In this document: in pieces, positions 21,003 through 30,762 of the stretch
Layout: every line of letters starts with the position of its first letter
Numbering within the stretch: the first letter of the stretch is position 1
Source: CBDFGK01 sp965247075
Lineage (GTDB): Bacteria > Pseudomonadota > Gammaproteobacteria > Pseudomonadales > Halieaceae
Length of the DNA stretch: 64,000 nt
Direction of reading: 5' to 3'
Assembly (NCBI GenBank): GCA_965247075.1
Contig: CBDFGK010000002.1
Location: forward strand, 682,001-746,000
Program-made: the position numbers and the translations under genes
The notes under the pieces: model-generated
Told to the model about the DNA's origin: nothing
The model's input: only the letters and a program-made list of their open reading frames with translations
Databases searched by the model: none

Positions 21003-23813
21003 TCATATAATCTGGCCAAGAAATTCTGTGGTGACCTGGCGTCGGCGCGCACGAATTTCATCCGGTGACTCAATAATAACCACCTCATCGGGGGTTATTT
21101 TAAACAGCGGCTGGCCCTTGCTTATGATGACGCCGTCGTCCTCCAGTACCTTGTCAACCGTACCGGAGAATGGCGCGTACACCTTGTTGAACATTTTCAT
21201 GACTTCGACAATGTACAGGGGGTCGCCTTTTTCAAAATGGGCACCCTCTTCAACATAGCGGGGGTGGTCTGGCGTTTGCCGGGCATAGAACATACCGCCA
21301 CCAGCGGCGAGAATCTCATCGGAACTGGCCGCCGGTGGTGGTACCAGTACCTTGGCCATACGCGCCTGCAAGTCGCTGCCGGTGAGTCTGTCGGGGATAT
21401 TAATGGTCAGGTCGGCGTTGACCGCCAACTCAAAATAGCCACTTTGTTCGGCAATCGCCGGCAATACGGCGAAGATTTCCAGCCCGGCCTGAAAGCCGGC
21501 GTGGGCGCTGCGGATCTGCAGCCACAGCTCATCGGCTATGCCTGCCGGGGCCTGTTCTTCATCCAGTTGCGTCTGCATCTCCACCCAGTCCTGTGCGCTC
21601 AGGCGATTGATGAGCTCGTCGTAAAACTCAGTGGCCGCCTGTAACAGCATGTGGTCGTGGTCCCAGATCATGTTGGCGGGGGCTTCACCCGGCTGGTAAT
21701 CCATATCCAGAAAGTGATAGGTAGCCGCCAGCAGTTCCACCGGGTTTTCGTTCCAGCTAACCTTGCCATCAATGATGGTGTAGCAATCCCGGTTGACGCT
21801 AAGCCAGCCGGACAACAGGTGTGGGTGAAGCAGCAAGCGCTCCAGGGGTCGACGCAGCAAAGAGTATTTGCGCTGAAAAGCCTCTTTCAGCGCGGCGGTG
21901 GCATCACCATCGGCATTGGCGGTGGCGTTTTTCATAACCTCGTCGTAGGCATACACAAGATCGACATTCGCGGCCCGCTCTTTCAGCTCACCGACGGCGG
22001 TCAGATACGGCACAATAAAGCGGGTCGTTGGCCTGGCATTGATGTTCTGGCCGATAAACCAGTTCACCAGTCCGTAGTGAAAATCCAGATTGGTGGCCAG
22101 GTCGTGCCCGGTCATGGTGGTGCGTCGAATCACTTCCGCCAATTGCCGGTAGCACTCGAGACGGGTGTCGCCCACCGTCAGCAACAGGGCAATATTCGAA
22201 TCGTAAGCCCCGGCCAGGGTGTATTTCATAAACACGTCGGTATCGGGATTGTGCAGGCTGATGCCCTGGTCATCGCGGATCTCACCTTCAGTGGCATCCG
22301 ACCAGCGCTCCACAATGCCGCCCGCATGGGGCTGCAGCGCCCCGTTGGTGGCATTCAGGCGCGCCTCAACGGAATCATTACAGCGCGCCAGCCGTTGCGG
22401 TTTAGGCAGTTTTTCACCGTGCTCCGCCAACAACACCATGGCTTCCACCAGCGACTCAACCACGAAGCTGTCATCACTCTGGTCCGGGTTGCTGAACTGC
22501 AGCGAATAGCACAGCTCGGTGACACGGTGCTCCACCTGAATACGGGTATTCATTTCCATAAAGAAATGGGCGTCACGATCAACAATACACTCAAAGGTGG
22601 AAACCGAATCCAGACCAACCGCCGCACCGAAGCGCTCGGCCTCGTCTTCCATCGCACACAGGGTCGCCAGATCCTGGGTGAGCACCCGCACCGCTTCTGC
22701 CTGTCCGGCTGCCGTGGCGGCATCCAGGGCCCGTTGCAGCGACTCCTGGGTCACCGACACTTCCAACAGCTTCTGCTCGTGCATCTGCAGGGAACAATCG
22801 CGACCACCCATGGACAGGCTCCACTGGCCATTGCCGATGACCTGGATTTCCTGGTGGCGCGCGGTTTCAATATTCAATTCCACCAGCACGTTTTTATTAT
22901 CGCCAACACCGGTGGTCTTCACCTCATTGAGAATTTCTCGCACCATCTCGGCGCTGCGCGCGGCTTCACCTATAGCGAGAATCCGCTGGCCCTTACCGCC
23001 ACCGCCGGAGATCGCCTTGAGGCGGATACGATTGTCCGGGTATTGCTCGGCCATCCTTGCAACCGCTTCCGTGAGGGTCTCGCACAGCGCGTCAAGCGTG
23101 TAGAGATCTACCCCTTTGCGGTAGGACGCAGCCAGTACCAGGTCGGCTTTGTCTTCCAGGCTGGTGTGCGGGTCATCAAGCAGACTGCCATCGAGCTCCA
23201 GGGCCTGCTCTGCGCACAGCCCCCTGAGCGCATCGCTGTCCGGGTGGGTTTTAAGCAGGGTCAGCGCGGTACCGTTATCGATGCCGGGCGTTACACTGAC
23301 ACCTACCGACAGTGCGGTGCGCTTGGCTTCGTCCTTGCGGCCGGCATCGTGGACAGTACGCGAACAGGGACCGATAAAGGTCAGACCGGCACGTTCCAGG
23401 GCCGCGACCATAGTCTCGTCTTCGGCCATAAATCCGTAGCCGGCAAACACCGAGTCGTAGCCGTTGTCGCGGGCAATATCAATAATCTGCTGGATCCTGG
23501 CGTTGCGTTCCTCTTTGTTGGCGCCACTGTAATCGGGCACCCGGTGTACGCTGTCAGGGTTTTTCAACTGACGCAGTTCGGGCGCCAGTGCATTGCGATA
23601 CACAATGGAATCCTGCTCTGACAACAGGATGCCGTATTTGACGATGCCCATCTCAGCGAACACATCCATCGCCTCTTTACGGATAGGGCCCCGACAAATA
23701 ATCAACGGCGTCATGTGGCTGCAATCAAATTGATTGACCCATTCTGAATGACGTCGGCCCAAACGGCGATCGCGGTGAATCAGGGGGTTATTCAAATAGT
23801 ATTCGTTTGACAC
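21003..23813 (-). CDS. Biotin carboxylase/biotin carrier fusion, probable propionyl-CoA carboxylase alpha subunit
   Basis: Protein of 936 aa; the GTG start follows AAGGA. The biotin carboxylase part (about 35-560) has the ATP-grasp glycine loop (AISGGGGKGQR) and MEMNTRIQVEH. A helical linker of about 270 residues leads to a C-terminal biotinyl domain with EVMKM, biotin attachment at Lys873. It carboxylates carrier biotin with bicarbonate and ATP. The length and the very long linker exceed standard PccA (~660-670 aa), and the N-terminus has an extra ~35 residues. The carboxyltransferase gene is 33 bases upstream, which supports propionyl-CoA as substrate. Confidence 0.88.
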   Translation of the reverse strand: MSNEYYLNNPLIHRDRRLGRRHSEWVNQFDCSHMTPLIICRGPIRKEAMDVFAEMGIVKYGILLSEQDSIVYRNALAPELRQLKNPDSVHRVPDYSGANKEERNARIQQIIDIARDNGYDSVFAGYGFMAEDETMVAALERAGLTFIGPCSRTVHDAGRKDEAKRTALSVGVSVTPGIDNGTALTLLKTHPDSDALRGLCAEQALELDGSLLDDPHTSLEDKADLVLAASYRKGVDLYTLDALCETLTEAVARMAEQYPDNRIRLKAISGGGGKGQRILAIGEAARSAEMVREILNEVKTTGVGDNKNVLVELNIETARHQEIQVIGNGQWSLSMGGRDCSLQMHEQKLLEVSVTQESLQRALDAATAAGQAEAVRVLTQDLATLCAMEDEAERFGAAVGLDSVSTFECIVDRDAHFFMEMNTRIQVEHRVTELCYSLQFSNPDQSDDSFVVESLVEAMVLLAEHGEKLPKPQRLARCNDSVEARLNATNGALQPHAGGIVERWSDATEGEIRDDQGISLHNPDTDVFMKYTLAGAYDSNIALLLTVGDTRLECYRQLAEVIRRTTMTGHDLATNLDFHYGLVNWFIGQNINARPTTRFIVPYLTAVGELKERAANVDLVYAYDEVMKNATANADGDATAALKEAFQRKYSLLRRPLERLLLHPHLLSGWLSVNRDCYTIIDGKVSWNENPVELLAATYHFLDMDYQPGEAPANMIWDHDHMLLQAATEFYDELINRLSAQDWVEMQTQLDEEQAPAGIADELWLQIRSAHAGFQAGLEIFAVLPAIAEQSGYFELAVNADLTINIPDRLTGSDLQARMAKVLVPPPAASSDEILAAGGGMFYARQTPDHPRYVEEGAHFEKGDPLYIVEVMKMFNKVYAPFSGTVDKVLEDDGVIISKGQPLFKITPDEVVIIESPDEIRARRRQVTTEFLGQII

Positions 23814-23846
23814 TTGCAGTTCCTTATTGTGCCGGCGCTGGCTGGA

Positions 23847-25499
23847 TCAATGAAATTCGCGTTGGATGCCGACCAGTGGCTCGGCGCGATAATGCCGTAA
23901 ATGGAAGTCCATGTTTTCTGCCAATACCTGCCGGAGATCACAGGGCATGACAATTTGAGAGATAGAGCCGAGGCTGAGTGCCTCGTTGGGGTTCATTAAC
24001 TCGCGCTCATAGCGCTGTGCGAGCCCCGCTTCCTGTTCCTTTACCCAGGCGGGATCGCTTGACTTGGCCGAGCTGCGAATGCTGCGCAATTCGTCCTTGT
24101 ACACATAACCGATACCGGCCGGGCCCATCACCGCCAGGCGTGTGGTAGGCAGGGCTATCACCAGATCTGCGCCGGTAGAGTAGTTATTGTAAGAGGCATA
24201 AGCGCCACCAAAAGCATTGCGTACCAACACCAGAAAGCGCGGTGTGCGCAAATCGACAATGGCATCCAGCATGGCGCGCCCCGCCTGCACAACGCCACCC
24301 GATTCCTGGTCTTTGCCGGGCAAAAAGCCGGTGGTGTCCTCCAGAAAAATGACCGGAATGTTGTACAGGTTACAAAAACGGATAAAACGCGCGTTTTTGT
24401 AGGCCGCATGGATATCTATCTGTCCCGAGGCGACCGCACTGTTGTTGGCGACAAAGCCAATAACATGACCGCCCATGCGACCCAGTGCCGTTACCGTGTT
24501 GCGAGCTCGCTCGGCCTGCAATTCCAGAAAGTCGCCGTGGTCACACAACAGTTGTATGAGGATGGATATGTCGACCGGCGTGTTATAGCCGGTGGGTGAG
24601 TTAAACGCCTTTTTCAGCAGGATATCGATATCCCAGGCCTTGCGGTTAATGGGATCAGACGAGCTCTGGTAGGGCGCCATCTCGCTGTTGTTGCTGGGCA
24701 GGTAATGTAATAACTCGCGCACCTTCTGCAGCGCCGCCACTTCATCGGGAACAATAAAATCATTGACACCGGTTTGGCTGTGCACAGCCGGGCCGCCCAG
24801 TTCGTCCGGGGTTACATCCTCTCCCAGTACCGATTTAACGACGCCGGGGCCGGTCAAACCGAAGAAGGTGTCGTTGGGCTGAATCAGGAAACTACCCTGG
24901 CGTGGCAGGTAGGAACCACCGCCGGCATTAAAACCAAACATGCACATAATGCTGGGCACCACGCCGGAAATCTTGCGCAGGGCGGTGAAGGCATCGGCAT
25001 AACCGTCCAGTCCACCCACACCGGCTGGAATGTATGCGCCGGCACTATCATTGAGACCTACCAGGGGAATACGGCGCTTGCCGGCCAGTTCAAACAGCCG
25101 CGCCAGTTTTTTGCCATTGGTGGCATCCATGGAGCCGGCCCGCACCGTGAAATCATGGCCGTACAGCGCCACATCGCGACCGTTGACCTTGATGATCGCC
25201 GTCACCAGTGAGGCGCCGTCAAGGTTCGGCCCCCAGTTTTGAAAGAGGATAGTCGGTTCTTCGTCGGCGAGCAGGTCAATCCGTTCCCAGATGGTCATGC
25301 GCTTCTTCTGGTGCTGACGCTCGATACTCTTGACACCGGCGGCCTGCCGCGGCCGCTGTTGCAACTGGTAACCGGCCTCAATAGCGTCTTCGTACAAGCC
25401 GGGCTCGGTGGCAATTTGTCCCGGTACGGCAAAATCCAGGTCCACTTCCGGTGCGAAGGGGTTTTGCAGTGTTGCTGTCAAACTCTTGTCAGTTTTCAT
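23847..25499 (-). CDS. Acyl-CoA (propionyl-CoA) carboxylase carboxyltransferase subunit
   Basis: Carboxyltransferase of 550 aa that moves CO2 from biotin to propionyl-CoA. It has the crotonase-like double domain: GLNDSAGAYIPAG in the N half and IFLEDTTGFLPGKDQESGGV with FGGAYASYNNYS in the C half, the typical oxyanion and acyl-CoA binding stretches. It is the first gene of the operon. The divergent 230-base gap to pabB should hold its promoter; no clear -35/-10 pair or riboswitch was recognised. Confidence 0.92.
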   Translation of the reverse strand: MKTDKSLTATLQNPFAPEVDLDFAVPGQIATEPGLYEDAIEAGYQLQQRPRQAAGVKSIERQHQKKRMTIWERIDLLADEEPTILFQNWGPNLDGASLVTAIIKVNGRDVALYGHDFTVRAGSMDATNGKKLARLFELAGKRRIPLVGLNDSAGAYIPAGVGGLDGYADAFTALRKISGVVPSIMCMFGFNAGGGSYLPRQGSFLIQPNDTFFGLTGPGVVKSVLGEDVTPDELGGPAVHSQTGVNDFIVPDEVAALQKVRELLHYLPSNNSEMAPYQSSSDPINRKAWDIDILLKKAFNSPTGYNTPVDISILIQLLCDHGDFLELQAERARNTVTALGRMGGHVIGFVANNSAVASGQIDIHAAYKNARFIRFCNLYNIPVIFLEDTTGFLPGKDQESGGVVQAGRAMLDAIVDLRTPRFLVLVRNAFGGAYASYNNYSTGADLVIALPTTRLAVMGPAGIGYVYKDELRSIRSSAKSSDPAWVKEQEAGLAQRYERELMNPNEALSLGSISQIVMPCDLRQVLAENMDFHLRHYRAEPLVGIQREFH

Positions 25500-25728
25500 G
25501 CTCTTTGTGTAGTCCCAAAATCAGCGTGTTAAGGTAAAAGGTGGCTGGTATTTGCAAGATCAAGGCAGTGCACATAGGATTCTGCAGTGCCTCCCTGAAG
25601 GGCCGGTAAAGATACGGTTTACAGTCATGGAAGTCAATCTAAAGCAAGGCCTCGGACAAACGGTTCCAACGTAGTTAGCACAGCAAACATAGATTTTGCG
25701 TATTTTTATGGAAACATATTTACGATAT

Positions 25729-27099
25729 ATGAATATTCATACCATACAACTCGAGGAGTTACCCTACCACCCGGACAGTTGCACACTGTTCGATCGGGTC
25801 AAGGACCTGCCCAGCGCACTGTTCCTCGATTCGGGTTACCCGCACAGCCGCGCCGGGCGGTTCGACATCATCGCCGCAGAACCGTCGGTTGATCTGTCTA
25901 TTACCTGTTTACATACAGATAGTTATGATTCAATTGATAGGTATTTCCGACACCTGGCCGAAGTGCATGCAGAGCGCTGTGCCGGGCTGGTTGCGCTGGC
26001 CGGCGACATCCCATTTTGCGGTGGCGTCGCGGGCCACCTCAATTACGAGCTGGGCAAGCCCTTGCAACACCTGGCTGCAACCGCCCAACTGGGCGCCTCG
26101 CTGCACTTTTATGATTGGGCCATCATTCAGGACCACCTGTTAAAGCGTTGTATTTTTGCCGCCCTGCCCTCACTGGCGGCCGGCAGGCGACGTGAACTCA
26201 TTGCGCTGCTGCGTCAGCCTGAGCAGGCAGGCTTGCGAAACTCCTTCCAACTGGTAGAGCCATTTCAATCGAATATGGATCGCGCCCAGTACCGGGCCGC
26301 ATTTGAGCAGATACAGCACTACATCAGCGCCGGTGACTGTTATCAGGTAAACCTGGCCCAACGTTTTAGCAGTCGCTATCGGGGCGAACCCTGGCAGGCC
26401 TACCGCAGGCTGCGGGCACTGGCCGGCGCGCCCTTTAGCGGTTTCATGCGCTCCTCGACAGATCAACAGCTATTGTGCCTGTCACCGGAGCGTTTTCTCA
26501 AGCTGTCCGGCCAACATGTAGAAACCCGGCCTATCAAGGGTACCAGGCCCCGCCACAGCGACCCGCTGGCCGATCAGCAGGCGGCCGAACAACTGCAACA
26601 GTCGATCAAGGATCGTGCTGAAAACCTGATGATAGTTGATTTACTGCGCAGTGACCTCGGCAGAAATTGTGTGCCCGGCAGCATCCAGGTGGACCGTCTG
26701 TTTGCCCTGGAGAGTTATCCCACCGTACACCACCTGGTCAGCAGCATCAGCGGCGAATTGCTGCTACAGCGCACCGCCTTCGATTTACTGCGCGACAGCT
26801 TCCCCGGCGGCTCGATTACCGGCGCCCCCAAAAGACGGGCCATGCAGGTTATCGACGAGTTGGAGCCGAATACCCGACAGGCCTACTGTGGGTCGCTATT
26901 GTACGTCAGTGCCGATGGGCGCATGGACAGTAATATAGCTATCCGCTCGCTGCTGTGCGACGGCGACACGATGCATTGCTGGGGCGGTGGCGGCATAGTC
27001 GCTGACTCGCAGTGGCAACAGGAGTACCAGGAGACCCTGGATAAAGTGGGTGGTTTCCTCAATGAGCTGGAGACGACCCTGACCGGAACTACAGGCTGA
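25729..27099 (+). CDS. pabB: Aminodeoxychorismate synthase component I
   Basis: Chorismate-using enzyme of 456 aa for 4-aminobenzoate and folate synthesis. The PIKGTRPR motif carries the lysine that separates PabB from TrpE, which has Ala there. GDCYQVNLAQRF, DRAENLMIVDLLRSDLGR and PGGSITGAPKRRAMQ complete the MST-enzyme core. Start choice is uncertain: ATGs at 25708 and 25729 and a TTG at 25696 are in frame, none with a good Shine-Dalgarno. The 3' end overlaps convergent thrH by 11 bases. The PabA partner is not in the window. Confidence 0.93.
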   Translation: MNIHTIQLEELPYHPDSCTLFDRVKDLPSALFLDSGYPHSRAGRFDIIAAEPSVDLSITCLHTDSYDSIDRYFRHLAEVHAERCAGLVALAGDIPFCGGVAGHLNYELGKPLQHLAATAQLGASLHFYDWAIIQDHLLKRCIFAALPSLAAGRRRELIALLRQPEQAGLRNSFQLVEPFQSNMDRAQYRAAFEQIQHYISAGDCYQVNLAQRFSSRYRGEPWQAYRRLRALAGAPFSGFMRSSTDQQLLCLSPERFLKLSGQHVETRPIKGTRPRHSDPLADQQAAEQLQQSIKDRAENLMIVDLLRSDLGRNCVPGSIQVDRLFALESYPTVHHLVSSISGELLLQRTAFDLLRDSFPGGSITGAPKRRAMQVIDELEPNTRQAYCGSLLYVSADGRMDSNIAIRSLLCDGDTMHCWGGGGIVADSQWQQEYQETLDKVGGFLNELETTLTGTTG

Positions 27100-27706
27100 T
27101 ATTCCGCGGTGAGGCCGCCGCGATGGCGCGCTTCAGGTCGTCATAGCTATGCACCGCCTGGAACTGGGGAAACTCCTCAATCACGTTGTCCGGTGCGTTA
27201 AACAGAATACCAACGTCCGCTTCGGCCAGCATGGTGGTGTCGTTGTAGGAGTCGCCGGCGGCAATTACCGGGTAATTGAGACTGTGGAAGGCTGTAACCG
27301 AGGCTCTTTTAGGATCTTCCTGGCGCAGTTGGTAATCCACCACCTGCCCGCTGTCATTGGTAATCAAGCGGTGACAAAACAGGATCGGCCAACCCAGTTG
27401 ACGCATCAATGGTTGGGAAAATTCATAGAAGGTATCGGAGAGAATAATCAACTGAAACTGCTGCCGCAGCCAGTCGACGAACTCAAGCGCACCTTCCAGC
27501 GGCCGGATATCGTTAATAACGGCCTGTATATCGTCGATGCGCAGCTTGTGTTGCTCCAGCAATCCCAGGCGCTGCTTCATCAATACGTCATAGTCGGGAA
27601 TGTCCCGGGTGGTAGCCCGCAACTCGTCGATGCCGGTGCGCTTTGCAAATTCTATCCATATCTCGGGCACCAAAACGCCCTCAAGGTCGAGGCAGACTAC
27701 TTCCAA
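27089..27706 (-). CDS. thrH: Phosphoserine phosphatase / homoserine phosphotransferase ThrH
   Basis: HAD-family enzyme of 205 aa. The nucleophile loop CLDLEGVLVPE (Asp7) carries the D-x-E-G form seen in ThrH. ILSDTFYEF and AAGDSYNDTTML are HAD motifs II and III/IV. ThrH removes phosphate from phosphoserine and can pass it to homoserine, linking serine and threonine synthesis. It follows cysB on the same strand by 18 bases. The tail-to-tail overlap with pabB leaves no room for a terminator outside the coding sequence. Confidence 0.93.
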   Translation of the reverse strand: MEVVCLDLEGVLVPEIWIEFAKRTGIDELRATTRDIPDYDVLMKQRLGLLEQHKLRIDDIQAVINDIRPLEGALEFVDWLRQQFQLIILSDTFYEFSQPLMRQLGWPILFCHRLITNDSGQVVDYQLRQEDPKRASVTAFHSLNYPVIAAGDSYNDTTMLAEADVGILFNAPDNVIEEFPQFQAVHSYDDLKRAIAAASPRNISL

Positions 27707-27724
27707 GGTAAAACTCCTGCAAAC

Positions 27725-28699
27725 CTAATAGGTGGGTAATTCCAACTGAGCAAACAAATTGTCCAGATCAGCCTTGCTGTGATGCGCGAAGGCGGCATCG
27801 ACCACGTCACGGGACAGGTGTGGCGCGAATAATTCGATGAAATCATACATGTATCCGCGCAAAAAGGTACCGCGCCGACAACCAATGCGGGTAATACTGG
27901 CAGTAAACAAGTGGCTGGCATCCAGAGCCACCAGGCCGCTGTCGGCCTCCGGGTCATAGGCCATCTGGGCGACGATGCCTATACCCAGACCCAGCCGCAC
28001 GTAGGTCTTGATGACGTCCGCATCGGCGGCGGTAAACACCACCTTGGGTACCAGCCCCTTTTCGATGAAGGCTTCATCCAGACGCGAGCGACCGGTGAAA
28101 CCAAATACATAGGTGACTATCGGATGTGCGGCCACATCTTCCAGCGTCAGTTGTGAGAGCTGCGTGAGGGGATGATCCCTGGGCACCAGTATGCATCGGT
28201 TCCAGCGATAACAAGGCATCATGACCAGGTCGCTGAACAAATCCAGTGCCTCGGTGGCAATCGCGAAATCTACCGTGCCATCGGCGGCCATTTCCGAGAT
28301 CTGCATGGGCGTGCCCTGGTGCATATGCAGGGACACGTCCGGGTAACGGTTGATAAATGTGCTGATGGTATCCGGCAAGGCGTAGCGCGCCTGGGTGTGG
28401 GTGGTGGCGAGAGACAGGCAGCCCTTTTTCTCGTTGCTAAACTCCTGTGCCACGGCCTTGATGCTCTCGACCTTGCGCAGAATCTCGCCGGCAGTTTCCA
28501 AAATGGCTTCCCCGGCCGGTGTCACATGGGTGAGATGCTTGCCACTCCTGGCGAACACCTCCACGCCGAGCTCATCCTCAAGCAATCGAATCTGCTTGCT
28601 GATACCGGGTTGCGAGGTATACAGACTCTGTGCCGTCGCCGACACGTTCAACTCGTGGTGAGCGACTTCCCAGATGTAACGTAATTGTTGTAATTTCAT
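27725..28699 (-). CDS. cysB: LysR-type regulator CysB
   Basis: Regulator of 324 aa, the usual CysB length. The N-terminal HTH is MKLQQLRYIWEVAHHELNVS, with TSQPGISKQIRLLEDELG the recognition region. The effector domain keeps TTHTQARYALP, typical of CysB, which senses N-acetylserine and activates sulfate assimilation genes. The close downstream thrH suggests joint control of serine and cysteine supply, which is inference. Confidence 0.95.
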   Translation of the reverse strand: MKLQQLRYIWEVAHHELNVSATAQSLYTSQPGISKQIRLLEDELGVEVFARSGKHLTHVTPAGEAILETAGEILRKVESIKAVAQEFSNEKKGCLSLATTHTQARYALPDTISTFINRYPDVSLHMHQGTPMQISEMAADGTVDFAIATEALDLFSDLVMMPCYRWNRCILVPRDHPLTQLSQLTLEDVAAHPIVTYVFGFTGRSRLDEAFIEKGLVPKVVFTAADADVIKTYVRLGLGIGIVAQMAYDPEADSGLVALDASHLFTASITRIGCRRGTFLRGYMYDFIELFAPHLSRDVVDAAFAHHSKADLDNLFAQLELPTY

Positions 28700-28811
28700 C
28701 GCTGCCTCCGCCGTCTGGCGCTGCGATAGATCAGGTTTCCTTATAAAGAATAGCCATTAAAATGCGTATTGCCAACCGTAAAAGGTAATAACGGCGTCAG
28801 CGTGGTTTTAC

Positions 28812-29711
28812 TTACTGATTGGCGATGCCGTGGGGTACGTGGCCGGTAGCCACATGCGGGCTGGCCGCCTCGCAGTGAGATTCCTGATCGTCGAAAAAGA
28901 CATCCGCCTGGTAGGCGCGCAGAAACTCCCCCTTGTTAAGTCCACCCAGAAAGATGGACTCGTCTATGCGGATATCCCAGGCCCTCAGGGTACGGATAAC
29001 CCGTTCGTGGGCGGGTGCCGACCGGGCGGTCACCAAGGCTGTGCGAATGGGTGATTCGGTGACGGGAAATTCTTTTTGTAGCTTTTGCAGGGCCGCCAGG
29101 AAGGGCTTGAAGGGACCGCCACTGAGCGGCTCGTGTGCGGCGGCCTGCTCGCTATTGTGGAACGCCTCCAGCCCCTCACTTTTGTAGACACGCTCTGCTT
29201 CGTCAGAAAACAGCACCGCATCCCCGTCGAAGGCAAACCTCAACTGCTCACTGTCACTGCCACCACCCCGATTGGACACCAGGGTCGCTGCCGCCACACC
29301 GTGTTGCAGGGCATTGCGGACATCTTCTGCCTCGGTGGACAGAAACAGGTGAGCGCCGAAAGCACTAATGTAACGATAGGGGCTTTCGCCACCGCAAAAA
29401 GCCGCCCGTTGAATATCCAACTGGTAGTGTTGTACTGAATTGAATACTCGCAAGCCGGTGTCGGCACTGTTGCGCGACAAGAGGATAACTTCAACCCGGT
29501 TCTCGCCAGACAGCAACTGATTGATGCGCAGCAGCTTTTGCACCATGGCAAACGCCTCGCCCGGTTCCAGCGGCTCTTCCTCACGGTCAATCTGGTAACG
29601 GGAGTACGCGGCCAGCCCCTTTTGTTCATAAATCTCGTGACTGGCATCGAGATTGAACAGGGCGCGGGAAGATATCGCTATGACAAGTTTGTCGCCAAGA
29701 CTGCTGGCCAT
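28812..29711 (-). CDS. 5'-nucleotidase (cytosolic NT5C1-like)
   Basis: Protein of 299 aa from the ATG at 29711; an upstream TTG at 29732 has no RBS advantage. AFDGDAVLFSDEAERVYKSE gives the HAD-like D-x-D nucleophile, and TALVTARSAPAHERVIRTLR and FLGGLNKGEFLRAYQADVFF follow. This pattern is that of the NT5C1-type 5'-nucleotidase family, which dephosphorylates nucleoside monophosphates. No operon partner of related function adjoins it. Confidence 0.88.
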   Translation of the reverse strand: MASSLGDKLVIAISSRALFNLDASHEIYEQKGLAAYSRYQIDREEEPLEPGEAFAMVQKLLRINQLLSGENRVEVILLSRNSADTGLRVFNSVQHYQLDIQRAAFCGGESPYRYISAFGAHLFLSTEAEDVRNALQHGVAAATLVSNRGGGSDSEQLRFAFDGDAVLFSDEAERVYKSEGLEAFHNSEQAAAHEPLSGGPFKPFLAALQKLQKEFPVTESPIRTALVTARSAPAHERVIRTLRAWDIRIDESIFLGGLNKGEFLRAYQADVFFDDQESHCEAASPHVATGHVPHGIANQ

Positions 29712-29765
29712 GGCAGGTCCACTAATAATCAATAAGACCTGAGCATAGCGAGTTAGCGCATGGAA

Positions 29766-30761
29766 TTACAGGGAGAAATTCTGCCGCTGGGGGAACAGCC
29801 CGTAAATGCCCCCGGTATGCACGAAGACAATGTCTTCACAGCCGGCAAATCGACCCTTGCCAATTTCCTGCAACATGCCGTAAAAGGCCTTGCCGGTATA
29901 AACCGGATCCAGCACCAGTGCTTCCAGGCGAGCCAACTCTGCAATCAAGTCGAAAATTTCTGTGGTAGCACGGCCGTAGCCAGGCCCCACGTAACCATCA
30001 ATGACCTTCGCTACGGGAGCGGGCTCGGGCAGTGCCTGCTGGTAGCGTTGCTGCCAGTCGGCTATATCAGCGGCAATTTTATTCACAAACCAGGCTTCGT
30101 CGTCACAGACATTGACGCCCCATACCTGCATAGGCACATCGTGCAGTGCCGCGCCCAGGGTGAGGCCCGCCTGGGTGCCACCGCTACCGGTAGCACAGAG
30201 CACGTGGGCATTGCTTATAGCCGCCGCCTGTAAATCCTGTTGCAGCTCCTCGGCCGCGGCGATATAACCCCAGATGCCAATGCCATTACTGGCCCCGGTG
30301 GGAATGGCGAAGGGTTTGCGTCCCGCCTCGGTGTACTGCTTGAGCCAGTGAGCAAAGAGTTGATCGAGATCGCTGGAAAACTCACGCGCGGCATAATGGC
30401 TGATGGTCGCACCGGCTAAATGATCCAACAACAGGTTGCCGTCAATGTCTGCGGGCGCCGCGCCGCGCAATAGCAGGTGTACGTGAAAACCCAACTGGGC
30501 ACCAACCAGGGCTGTTGCCCGACAGTGGTTGGACTGCACGCCACCGCAGGTAATCAGGGTATCGCAACCCTGCTCACACGCCGCCGCGGCCACAAACTCC
30601 AATTTGCGAATCTTGTTACCGCTGAGAGCGGCACCGGTCAGGTCATCGCGCTTTACCCAGATGCGATGGCCCTGTCCGTATCGCTCAGAAACCCGGGGCA
30701 GTAGCTGCAGCGGCGTCGGTGTTTGTGCCAGTGCTATGCGCGGCGGGTAGCTGATAGCCAT
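29766..30761 (-). CDS. PLP enzyme of the D-cysteine desulfhydrase / ACC deaminase family
   Basis: Protein of 331 aa. The PLP lysine is in ALSGNKIRKLEF (about residue 50), and the phosphate-binding loop is CATGSGGTQAGLTLG. The family cleaves D-cysteine to pyruvate, sulfide and ammonia or opens 1-aminocyclopropane-1-carboxylate; sequence alone does not decide the substrate. The start follows yajC by one base (stop 30763, ATG 30761), so the two are co-transcribed. Confidence 0.87.
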   Translation of the reverse strand: MAISYPPRIALAQTPTPLQLLPRVSERYGQGHRIWVKRDDLTGAALSGNKIRKLEFVAAAACEQGCDTLITCGGVQSNHCRATALVGAQLGFHVHLLLRGAAPADIDGNLLLDHLAGATISHYAAREFSSDLDQLFAHWLKQYTEAGRKPFAIPTGASNGIGIWGYIAAAEELQQDLQAAAISNAHVLCATGSGGTQAGLTLGAALHDVPMQVWGVNVCDDEAWFVNKIAADIADWQQRYQQALPEPAPVAKVIDGYVGPGYGRATTEIFDLIAELARLEALVLDPVYTGKAFYGMLQEIGKGRFAGCEDIVFVHTGGIYGLFPQRQNFSL

Positions 30762-30762
30762 C

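Noticed and set aside
21651..23621. 656-codon open frame on the plus strand
   Set aside because: It is antisense to the biotin carboxylase gene, is rich in His and Gln as expected from a reversed GC-rich frame, and shows no domain. The same applies to 19569-20543, 7446-8105 and similar long shadows.
25500..25728. Cobalamin riboswitch before the propionyl-CoA operon
   Set aside because: No B12-box sequence was found in the gap, and mutase operons often lack such control.
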